A stretch of 64,000 nucleotides of DNA, from contig SVIZ01000006.1 of NCBI GenBank assembly GCA_015069205.1, positions 62,001-126,000 of the forward strand, in the 5' to 3' direction. This document shows, one piece after another, positions 25,353 through 31,906 of the stretch (position 1 is the first letter of the stretch; every line of letters begins with the position of its first letter). The notes below the pieces were generated by a model. It worked only from the letters and a program-made list of their open reading frames with translations. It was not told the origin of the DNA and ran no database searches. A program made the position numbers and the translations under genes. This stretch comes from Oscillospiraceae bacterium. Its GTDB lineage: Bacteria > Bacillota > Clostridia > Saccharofermentanales > Saccharofermentanaceae.

Positions 25353-25910
25353 TTAAGATCCCTCGTTATATAGCTGCACATATTTTTGTATCACCTTATC
25401 GCTCCAGATATGTGCTTCTATATACCTTTCCGGCCCGTACTTCCCATCGTCATTCCATTCCTGCGGCATACCGTATTTCTTTATTATTTCCAGGATCTCA
25501 TCATACATGTAAACCTTTTTCCTGTACTCTTTGCCATCATTAACTCTATCGCTGAATGTAGGCATTGAGTCACCATAAGTAAATGATACTGTCCTGAGGT
25601 CAAATTCCTCTACAGGTATTTTTATGTATCTGCATTCTTCATACCATGTTGATAACCATGGGCTGAATTCCAAAACCATATAATGAGGCGAATCAATCTC
25701 CATGATCCCGCCCTTATTTGCAAATGCCTCCCGGAGCATGCGCTCGCAATTATGACGGTATTGCACATATTTATCATGCCTGGCGGCGCATAGAGAATTC
25801 GGTCGTTCTATCTTTATCCTCTCGATAACTTCTCTGGCTTCATCTTGAGATATAGATGTCAGACTTTTAAATGGACCTGTCCTGGCATCGAAAAAATGAT
25901 ATAAAAACAC
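25353..25910 (-). CDS. Conserved hypothetical protein
   Basis: A 185-residue soluble protein with a GTG start and AAGGGG 6 nt upstream. It begins MFLYHFFDARTGPFKSLTSI and contains RHDKYVQYRHNCE, SPWLSTWYEECRYIKIPVEE and TYGDSMPTFSDRVNDGKEYR. I recall similar uncharacterised proteins in Firmicutes, but no domain function is known to me. The dense aromatic and charged motifs suggest a conserved fold rather than a chance frame. No signal peptide or membrane segment is seen. It lies alone between membrane protein genes. Confidence 0.75.
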   Translation of the reverse strand: MFLYHFFDARTGPFKSLTSISQDEAREVIERIKIERPNSLCAARHDKYVQYRHNCERMLREAFANKGGIMEIDSPHYMVLEFSPWLSTWYEECRYIKIPVEEFDLRTVSFTYGDSMPTFSDRVNDGKEYRKKVYMYDEILEIIKKYGMPQEWNDDGKYGPERYIEAHIWSDKVIQKYVQLYNEGS

Positions 25911-25957
25911 AAATATCCCCTTACCTGATTAATAGTTAATCCTGATGGTCATACATA

Positions 25958-26683
25958 TTAAATATCCATGTCACGGACTATATAGTGGTCGTTTTCGGTT
26001 CCGCCGTTGTAGTCAGCATACATGTTGTTTATGTGATCTTCTTCCGTCATGAAGAGCTGATATCTTACCTTATAGTATTTCAGCGGATTATCTTCGGCCA
26101 GATCAGCATCCTTGGCATCGAAATAATATAACTGCAGATTATAAACGCGGGGTTCATCATCAAGAAGCTCTAAAAAGATATCTTTTATCTCATCATCATC
26201 CGGAATTTGAGATTCATCATCACAAAACAAAAGCACCTGACAATCGTAATCCATATAATTCTTAATGAATTTCCTGGCGCCGATGTCTTCGACAGGATAA
26301 CCCTTATATGACCTTTGGTTAGCCTGGCGGATGACATAATTTGAGCATGGGAAACGGCCGTCTAGAACACGGTATAATTCGTCATAGATATCTTCCTCAT
26401 ATGCAATGGCAAGATAATTGGTGTAAAGCTCTCCTTTTTCTTTCCACAAGCTGATATAAACGTCCGGGTACAATTCAGATTTGACTTTGACTACACTGTA
26501 ATCAGTGCCGGTTAAGACCTGCTCCGGATGACCGTCAAAAGTAAATGTGTCTTCGGGGAACGCATCGCTGAGCTTCTTTATCCAGCCGTTCTGCTGCATC
26601 TTTCCTATGGGTGTGCATGAGGAAAGAAGCATGACTGATGCAAGTAATGCTGCTGCAATCCGTATTGACCTGACTCTGTTCAT
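25958..26683 (-). CDS. Lipoprotein of unknown function
   Basis: The start ATG at 26683 (MNRVRSIRIA) has AAAGG before it. The frame extends 15 codons upstream without a better site. The signal peptide ends in lipobox MLLSSC (Cys about 23), so the protein should be anchored on the outer face of the membrane. The mature part (about 215 residues) is acidic and mixed alpha/beta, with no recognised domain. The gene is divergent from the TetR-glycosyltransferase operon. Its -10 (TATAAT on minus, 26734-26739) places the TetR operator near its -35, so shared control is possible. Confidence 0.8.
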   Translation of the reverse strand: MNRVRSIRIAAALLASVMLLSSCTPIGKMQQNGWIKKLSDAFPEDTFTFDGHPEQVLTGTDYSVVKVKSELYPDVYISLWKEKGELYTNYLAIAYEEDIYDELYRVLDGRFPCSNYVIRQANQRSYKGYPVEDIGARKFIKNYMDYDCQVLLFCDDESQIPDDDEIKDIFLELLDDEPRVYNLQLYYFDAKDADLAEDNPLKYYKVRYQLFMTEEDHINNMYADYNGGTENDHYIVRDMDI

Positions 26684-26747
26684 AGAATAACCTTTCCGCT
26701 TTTCATGGTAGTTATATCCCTCATACAAAATGTATTATATCATCCGG

Positions 26748-26796
26748 TTGACACTCTAACAGTTGTTAGGTATTATTGCTCTAACAATCGTTAGAG
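26748..26796 (+). promoter_or_regulatory. TetR operon promoter with two operators
   Basis: TTGACA (26748-26753) and TATTAT (26771-26776) are separated by exactly 17 bp. That spacer is one operator: CTCTAAC-AGTT-GTTAGG at 26754-26770. A second, CTCTAAC-AATC-GTTAGAG, follows the -10 at 26779-26796. The two palindromes are centred 25 bp apart. The arrangement fits tight self-repression by the TetR protein encoded next. Confidence 0.85.
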
Positions 26797-26807
26797 AGGT
26801 TTTAGCT

Positions 26808-27401
26808 ATGACCACAAAAGAGAAAATAATGGATGTAGCACTTCATATGTTCTCTGAAAGAGGCTATGAAGCAGTATCGATAAGGGATATTTGCGGTGAG
26901 GTCGGTATTAAGGAAAGCACGCTTTATTATCACTTCAAAAATAAGATGGATATCCTTGATTCGCTTATCGCTAAGTTTAAAGAGCATATAGAAGGACTGT
27001 TGATCCACATAGATGAGATGCCTTCCGGTAAGACAAAGAAAAAGAATGCCGGAAGCACGGATATCATTGATTCATACATGATGGACAGTTATCTTTTCGA
27101 TCCTTTTTGCAATCTCATGATAAGGCTGATGATGATCGAACAGTTCCATAATGAAGAAATGCGTGCGCTTTACGAGAAGACTATGTTTACCGACCCTTAC
27201 GATATCTATCTCAGAGTATTCAGAATGCTTGCTTCCCAGGGTGCTTTCTCGGAATCCCAGGTTGATGCTATCGTCCGTCGGTATCACGCATATATGACTA
27301 TGCTGACATATAGATATCTTCTTAACGGCGAACTTACTGAAGAGAGAAAGAAAACGTACAAAAAAGAAGTTCATGCATTGATGAACGGCGGAGTTATATG
27401 A
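26808..27401 (+). CDS. TetR-family transcriptional repressor
   Basis: The start ATG at 26808 follows GAGAGG by 8 nt. The open frame upstream covers the operators. The protein has 197 residues. The N-terminal helix-turn-helix is classical: TTKEKIMDVALHMFSERGYE, then VSIRDICGEVGIKESTLYYH and FKNK. The C-terminal ligand-binding part is helical and divergent. Its stop overlaps the ATG of a glycosyltransferase gene (ATGA), so the pair is one operon. It probably represses itself and the glycosyltransferase until a small ligand, perhaps a lipophilic or toxic compound, is bound. Confidence 0.95.
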   Translation: MTTKEKIMDVALHMFSERGYEAVSIRDICGEVGIKESTLYYHFKNKMDILDSLIAKFKEHIEGLLIHIDEMPSGKTKKKNAGSTDIIDSYMMDSYLFDPFCNLMIRLMMIEQFHNEEMRALYEKTMFTDPYDIYLRVFRMLASQGAFSESQVDAIVRRYHAYMTMLTYRYLLNGELTEERKKTYKKEVHALMNGGVI

Positions 27402-28612
27402 AGAAGATAGCTATGTTTACCATGGGCACCAGAGGTGATGTCCAGCCGTATATTGTTTTGTCCCGCGCACTGATTAATTCCGGCTTTGATGTAATTCTGG
27501 GGTCGCACCCGTGCTGGCGTTCCCTGATAGAATCCTATGGTGTGCATTTTGAGCCTGTCGGACCGGATATTGATATTGAGGCAGAAGCTGCTGCGATAAG
27601 AGGCAAGTCATCCAATGCGGCTCTAAGCATGATCAGGTGTATGAACTTTATAATGAAGATCATACGTGATTCTTCAAAAGAGGTATATGAACTCTGCAAG
27701 AGCAGGGATCTCATCGTTGTGACACACAGTAAGATGGGTGCTGTCGAAGCAGGCATATTAGGGATTCCGACGGTGGACGTTTCTCTTCAGACAGAGATGA
27801 TTCCTGAGAAGAATAAGCCTGTAAGTTTTAAGGACAGGCTCATCGGAAAATTGATAGGAAAACAGATCGACAAACCATTCAATAAGATCCGCAAACAATA
27901 TGGTTTAGGACCCATGAAAAACGGCGATGAATTAAGGTCTGATAAACTGAATCTGATCCCGATAAGCAAATATGTCGTAGAGCGGAGCCCGTACTGGGAA
28001 GATAAGAATATACTTACCGGTTACTGGTACGATGAAGAGCCGGAATATATTCCGGACGGCAAGCTTGCAGGATTCATCGAAGAAGGTGAGAAGCCTGTGA
28101 TCCTCGCACTAGGTGCGATGTCATTTGAGGACAGAGCGGATAAGGCTAAGCTCGATATGTTTGTTAACGCATTCCAAAAGACCGGCTGCCGCGCTGTGAT
28201 CCAGGGCTTCCAGAAAACACTTCAGGATTATGATCTTCCTGATACCATGATTTCATGCGGGAGTGTGCCGCACAGCTGGCTGTTCAGGCAGGGAAGCTTT
28301 GTTATTCACCACTGTGGTTTTGGTACTACGGCAGCATCAATGATCTACGGGATTCCGTCTATACCTGTTCCACATGTTTTAGATCAGCTGGGTTTTGCCA
28401 TGCAACTCGAAAAGTGCGGCGTGTCAACTACTCATATAGATGCAAAAGACTTGTCTGAAGAAAGACTGGTCAAAGCCATTGAAGAGATGAAAAAAGACTA
28501 CCGGCTCAGGAAACACAATGCAGAAGAGATCTCTGAGAAGATCAGAACTGAAGGCGGAATTAATGAGGCGGTAAGACAGATAATCAGAATAACCGGAGAA
28601 CCTAATGCTTGA
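27398..28612 (+). CDS. GT1-family (UGT/MGT-like) glycosyltransferase
   Basis: A 404-residue GT-B fold enzyme. It starts KKIAMFTMGTRGDVQPYIVL, the N-terminal signature of sterol/macrolide glucosyltransferases. The C-terminal nucleotide-sugar region reads VPHSWLFRQGSFVIHHCGFG, then TTAASMIYGIPSIPVPHVLDQ, the GT1 donor-binding motif. It would transfer a sugar from a UDP donor to a small hydrophobic acceptor in the cytoplasm. Coupling to a TetR repressor by a 4-bp overlap suggests a detoxifying or ligand-modifying role, as seen with macrolide glycosyltransferases. Lipid glycosylation is the alternative. Confidence 0.92.
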   Translation: MKKIAMFTMGTRGDVQPYIVLSRALINSGFDVILGSHPCWRSLIESYGVHFEPVGPDIDIEAEAAAIRGKSSNAALSMIRCMNFIMKIIRDSSKEVYELCKSRDLIVVTHSKMGAVEAGILGIPTVDVSLQTEMIPEKNKPVSFKDRLIGKLIGKQIDKPFNKIRKQYGLGPMKNGDELRSDKLNLIPISKYVVERSPYWEDKNILTGYWYDEEPEYIPDGKLAGFIEEGEKPVILALGAMSFEDRADKAKLDMFVNAFQKTGCRAVIQGFQKTLQDYDLPDTMISCGSVPHSWLFRQGSFVIHHCGFGTTAASMIYGIPSIPVPHVLDQLGFAMQLEKCGVSTTHIDAKDLSEERLVKAIEEMKKDYRLRKHNAEEISEKIRTEGGINEAVRQIIRITGEPNA

Positions 28613-28640
28613 CAGATATGGTTTATCGGGTTGAACTCAA

Positions 28641-28664
28641 TTTGGTTTAACACATTAAACCAAA
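28641..28664 (+). promoter_or_regulatory. Perfect inverted repeat before NlpC/P60-like gene
   Basis: TTTGGTTTAA, the loop CACA and TTAAACCAAA form a perfect 10-bp stem. Outer bases CTCAA (28636-28640) and TTGAG (28670-28674) can extend it and would cover the only Shine-Dalgarno-like GAGG. No U-tract follows, so it is more likely an operator or a translation-masking hairpin than a terminator. Confidence 0.6.
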
Positions 28665-28678
28665 CAAAGTTGAGGTTA

Positions 28679-29293
28679 GTGAAATGGAAGAAGACGGCTA
28701 CTGCCATTGCTATTACGACTGTTCTGCTCTTTGTAAGCGCAGGATGCGCACTTAATTCAAAAACGGTTGTTACCGGCGAACCCGAAGTTACAGAAACGGA
28801 AGTTACTGAACCGGAGATTACAGAAACTGAAATTACAGAAACAAAAGCAACAGAGGAAAGATCCGAAGGATACGAAGGCGGCCGGACTTGGAAGCTCGAT
28901 GTAGACGGGCCCAAAGATTTCGCTGCATTTGCAAAGGCACTTATCGGCACACCCTATGCTGAAGGAGGCAATCACCCGGATATTGGTCTTGATGGAATAG
29001 GCCTGGTAACGTATTGCTACAAAGAATACTACGGTTTATCCGTTCCGTTTGACGTCGAAGAAATAACTCTTGGAGTTGATGGCGCATATGACTCAGTATC
29101 GGTAAGTGCAATTCAGGTCGGTGATGTAGTAGTTTATGACTCCGGTAACATTGCAATATACGTCGGTAACGGAGAGGTGGTTTACGCATCGGAAACTGAA
29201 GGCTGTGTTTGTTCCGGTACCCTTACCATGGAGGACATCAGCGCAATAATCCATTACGTTGATTATTCCATTTCAGACATAGGCGTCGGATAA
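28679..29293 (+). CDS. NlpC/P60-like lipoprotein lacking catalytic residues
   Basis: I use GTG 28679 (VKWKKTATAI), which gives a good lipoprotein signal with FVSAGC. GAGG lies only 3 nt upstream, so the start is uncertain. A TTG at 28631 is in frame. A Glu/Thr-rich linker (about 35-65) leads to an NlpC/P60-like domain. The family core GxDCSGLV appears as GLDGIGLV, so the nucleophile Cys is Gly. The later HVGIYVGNG appears as NIAIYVGNG, so the catalytic His is Asn. The fold should be kept but without peptidase activity, perhaps as a wall-binding protein. It follows the TetR-glycosyltransferase operon. Confidence 0.75.
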   Translation: MKWKKTATAIAITTVLLFVSAGCALNSKTVVTGEPEVTETEVTEPEITETEITETKATEERSEGYEGGRTWKLDVDGPKDFAAFAKALIGTPYAEGGNHPDIGLDGIGLVTYCYKEYYGLSVPFDVEEITLGVDGAYDSVSVSAIQVGDVVVYDSGNIAIYVGNGEVVYASETEGCVCSGTLTMEDISAIIHYVDYSISDIGVG

Positions 29294-29297
29294 GTAA

Positions 29298-29636
29298 TTA
29301 ACCCTGCGCTCTCATCTTAAAGAATCTAATCAAATAAACAGGCACGAAACTCCGGGAAGTCGTGCCTGTTGTTTTATCTCTTTTTTTTCTGCTATATTCT
29401 TCGCCGCAATGAGGGCATCTCGATCCATATACTCTGCCAATGTGAGAACCGCAATGAGGACATCTTACAATGACGAAGTTAAGGATGATTCCTGCCAGGA
29501 AAGCAATTGCGCCAAGCACAAGGCAGATGTTCATCATCACTTTGTTTCCCAGAAATGCCAGGGAAGACATAAGGATGACAATACCAAGCATCATGACACC
29601 AACACAGATCCAAGCCTTTGCATACATATTTTTCAT
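29298..29636 (-). CDS. Small membrane protein with C-terminal zinc ribbon
   Basis: A 112-residue protein with AAGGAG upstream. Two hydrophobic segments (about 9-30 and 34-57) precede a zinc ribbon, CPHCGSHIGRVYGSRCPHCG. The last 25 or so residues are encoded across a perfect 10-bp hairpin (29338-29369) and look like read-through rather than a conserved tail. The gene is convergent with the NlpC/P60-like gene, and its stop lies 5 bp from that gene's stop. The function is unknown. Confidence 0.75.
   Translation of the reverse strand: MKNMYAKAWICVGVMMLGIVILMSSLAFLGNKVMMNICLVLGAIAFLAGIILNFVIVRCPHCGSHIGRVYGSRCPHCGEEYSRKKRDKTTGTTSRSFVPVYLIRFFKMRAQG
29338..29369. terminator. Hairpin terminator inside the 3' end of a gene
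   Basis: ACAGGCACGA and TCGTGCCTGT form a perfect 10-bp stem with a 12-nt loop. On the plus strand TGTTTT follows, on the minus strand TTTATTTG. It should end the NlpC/P60-like transcript. It also lies within the coding frame of the minus-strand zinc-ribbon gene. Confidence 0.75.
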
Positions 29637-29775
29637 TTTTGCAACTCCTTAAATATCTTGATAGCATAATAATGCACTAAAGATGTGTACTCTTTATGTA
29701 CTGTTAATCGCAATCTGCGAAATATATGATGTTAAAGTAAAACTGGCGTTGTCTCAAAATGCCGTATTTTTCGGA

Positions 29776-29910
29776 GTCTTTGACCTCATATCGCAGAAAA
29801 ATCACAGTAACCGTCATAGTGCACTGTGACTTCTAGTGTGATTTTTTAATAGAGTCTCGAAAAAATCACAGTAACCGTCATAGCATACTGTGACTTTTAC
29901 TGTGATTCTC
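29776..29910. repeat. Dispersed palindromic repeat, copy B
   Basis: Nearly the same sequence as 14651-14784, in the same orientation, again with two tandem hairpin units (AATCACAGTA, spacer, TACTGTGA, then TGTGATT). The match begins at GTCTTTGA and ends at the last TGTGATT. It occupies most of the non-coding part of a 432-bp gap between two zinc-ribbon membrane protein genes. No frame or terminal repeats of a known insertion sequence are visible. Confidence 0.8.
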
Positions 29911-29996
29911 TAAATACGATAAAACCTTACTGCTGCGGCTTTTCGAAAACCTGTTGGCAAACCTCTGATCTCGCCTTGATCCATACCAAATAAACA

Positions 29997-30027
29997 GGGA
30001 CTATCTCATCCATTATGAGACAGCCCC
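29997..30027 (-). terminator. Terminator of zinc-ribbon membrane protein gene
   Basis: TCTCAT and ATGAGA with outer CT/AG and GGG/CCC pairs form an interrupted stem around CCATT. On the minus strand it is followed by TGTTTATTTGG. It lies 42 bp after the stop of the minus-strand gene at 30069. Confidence 0.65.
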
Positions 30028-30068
30028 AGCTTTATCTTTGTCAATAGGTCCGTTTATCTCGTTAAGTT

Positions 30069-30575
30069 TTAACTGCAGGATGAAGATCCGATGAAATCGC
30101 TGCACGATGATAATGCAATTATTATGAATATAAGAGCTACCGCCACATAAACACAATATATAATCATCAGGACAAGGCCGAATTTGCTTTTACTGTATTT
30201 AATGCGGACTACGATCATGAGCGCAATTCCGGCTATCATGGCAGCTGAAGGAAAGAAGCTAACCATCGTAATAAAATAATAACTTGGAATGGATCCAAGG
30301 CTTTCTGCCACCCCGGCTATAATACAAAATGCCAAAGGTATAACAACTCCCAGTATGAGTGAGATGACACAAAGTTTGGTGGCCTTTTTCTGCTCTTGAG
30401 GACCATAGGCTCTGCCGCGCTTCAGTGCCGGAACCTGCTGTTCTGATACAGGTTGCTGATTGACAGGTGCCTGTTGCATCACGGGCATCGCTGCCTGAAC
30501 ATTTAAAGGTTTTCCGCAGACTTTGCAAAACTTTTCAGTATCCCCAACCTGTGTGCCGCAATTGGAACAAAACAT
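30069..30575 (-). CDS. Zinc-ribbon membrane protein (DUF4190-like)
   Basis: A 168-residue protein. The N-terminal ribbon MFCSNCGTQVGDTEKFCKVC is the common zinc-ribbon_2 motif. A Gln/Pro-rich linker (about 28-50) is followed by three hydrophobic segments (about 68-90, 101-124 and 135-158), with a spacing like DUF4190 proteins. It ends in a Ser/Cys-rich tail. Such proteins are common in Clostridia and have no established role. A hairpin terminator follows. Confidence 0.8.
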   Translation of the reverse strand: MFCSNCGTQVGDTEKFCKVCGKPLNVQAAMPVMQQAPVNQQPVSEQQVPALKRGRAYGPQEQKKATKLCVISLILGVVIPLAFCIIAGVAESLGSIPSYYFITMVSFFPSAAMIAGIALMIVVRIKYSKSKFGLVLMIIYCVYVAVALIFIIIALSSCSDFIGSSSCS

Positions 30576-30685
30576 ATGCAGTCTTTCCTTTCTTTACAAT
30601 ATGAGTATTTCAACTTTTCTGATTTATAAGCAATCACTCCCTCAGACAAGATAATTATATCATCCAAGCAAAGAACTCTTGATAT

Positions 30686-30715
30686 AAAAAAGCTCCTGAA
30701 TGATCAGGAGCTTTT
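30686..30715 (-). terminator. Intrinsic terminator downstream of guaA
   Basis: AAAAGCTCCTGA and TCAGGAGCTTTT form a 12-bp stem with an ATGA loop. It is followed on the minus strand by TATATC after a run of T. It lies after the palindromic repeat that follows the guaA stop codon. Confidence 0.8.
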
Positions 30716-30739
30716 AAAGTTTATGTGTCTGTAAGATAG

Positions 30740-30803
30740 TAATATTGTTTGCGAGCGATTTCCGCACAAGCGTAGCGCGGAGGACTTTAGCGAGCAAATA
30801 ATA
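30740..30803 (-). repeat. REP-like palindromic element after guaA
   Basis: An imperfect palindrome of about 64 bp beginning at the base after the guaA stop. Read on the minus strand, its core is GTCCTCCGCGCTACGCTTG, then TGCGGAAATCGCTCGCA. A close relative lies at 54369-54430, also directly after a stop codon and in the same orientation relative to its gene. CCGC/GCGG and the outer TAATATT arms can pair. Confidence 0.75.
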
Positions 30804-31784
30804 TTACTCGTACTCTACTGTAGCCGTCGGCTTCGGCGTGTAGTCGTAAAGGACTCTGTTGATGCCGGGAACTTCGTGGGTGATGCGGTCTGTGATGTGG
30901 CACATGAGGTCGTAGTCGATAGGTTCAACAGTACACTTAACTACGTCTGTTGTGTTGATCGCACGGACGATGCAGAGCCATTCGAAAGCTCTCTTGCCGT
31001 CCTTGATGCCTGTGGACTTAAAGTCGGGTACAACCGTGAAGTACTGCCATACCTTGTCTGCAAGGCCGGCCTTTTCGAATTCTTCTCTGAGGATTGCATC
31101 AGATTCTCTAACTGCTTCGAGTCTGTCTCTGGTGATTGCACCGGGGCATCTTACGCCAAGTCCGGGACCGGGGAAGGGCTGACGGTAAACCATCTTGCCG
31201 GGAAGACCCAGTGCGGAACCTACTACGCGGACCTCGTCCTTGTAGAGATACTTAACGGGTTCAACGAGTTCAAAATCGAGTTCCGGGGGAAGACCGCCAA
31301 CGTTGTGGTGAGCCTTGATGCCCTGTTCACTCTCAAGGATGTCAGGATAGATGGTACCCTGTGCGAGGAAAGCGATGCCGTCAAGCTTTGCAGCTTCTTC
31401 AGCGAAAACCTTGATGAACTCTTCGCCGATGATGTGACGCTTCTGCTCAGGATCTGTTACACCTGCGAGAAGGTCTAAGAATCTGTCAACTGCATCTACA
31501 TAAATGAGGTTGGCACCAAGCTCGTCTCTGAAGACTTTGCATACCATCTCGGGCTCGCCCTTGCGGAGAAGTCCGTGGTTTACGTGAACACAAACGAGAT
31601 TCGTGCCGATAGCCTTGATAAGGAGGGCTGCGACTACTGAAGAGTCAACACCGCCTGAAAGCGCGAGGAGGACCTTTTTGTCTCCTACCTGTTCCTTGAT
31701 AGCCTTTATCTGCTCATCGATAAATTGATTAGCCTGAGCTTTTGTTGTAATTCTTTTTAGGGATTCCGGTCTAACGTCTGCCAT
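30804..31784 (-). CDS. guaA: GMP synthase ATP-pyrophosphatase subunit (no glutaminase domain)
   Basis: The start ATG at 31784 (MADVRPESLK) has AGGAGG 8-9 nt upstream, while the longer open frame has none. The protein has 326 residues. The PP-loop ALSGGVDSSVVAALL binds ATP and activates XMP. The C-terminal dimerisation domain ends GINRVLYDYTPKPTATVEYE, as in GuaA. The N-terminal class I glutamine amidotransferase domain of ordinary bacterial GuaA (about 200 residues) is missing. The upstream gene, pyruvate kinase, is divergent, so the deletion is not a local frameshift. The protein corresponds to the archaeal-type GuaAb subunit. It would need a separate glutaminase partner or free ammonia to make GMP. 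Confidence 0.92.
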   Translation of the reverse strand: MADVRPESLKRITTKAQANQFIDEQIKAIKEQVGDKKVLLALSGGVDSSVVAALLIKAIGTNLVCVHVNHGLLRKGEPEMVCKVFRDELGANLIYVDAVDRFLDLLAGVTDPEQKRHIIGEEFIKVFAEEAAKLDGIAFLAQGTIYPDILESEQGIKAHHNVGGLPPELDFELVEPVKYLYKDEVRVVGSALGLPGKMVYRQPFPGPGLGVRCPGAITRDRLEAVRESDAILREEFEKAGLADKVWQYFTVVPDFKSTGIKDGKRAFEWLCIVRAINTTDVVKCTVEPIDYDLMCHITDRITHEVPGINRVLYDYTPKPTATVEYE

Positions 31785-31906
31785 AAGCAAAGCCTCCTGA
31801 TGTATAAAAATTCCACGAAAACATTTTACAATATTGTGAAGAAGTTTGGGTATTGAAATGATACAATCAGGCATAAGTTTTTTATGACACAGGAGATTAT
31901 TAGTAT

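Noticed and set aside
28641..28664. Intrinsic terminator of the TetR-glycosyltransferase operon
   Set aside because: The stem is AT-rich and no T-run follows. It overlaps the start region of the next gene instead.
30876..31478. Plus-strand open frame of 200 codons opposite guaA
   Set aside because: Shadow of the conserved GMP synthase domain. No start signals.
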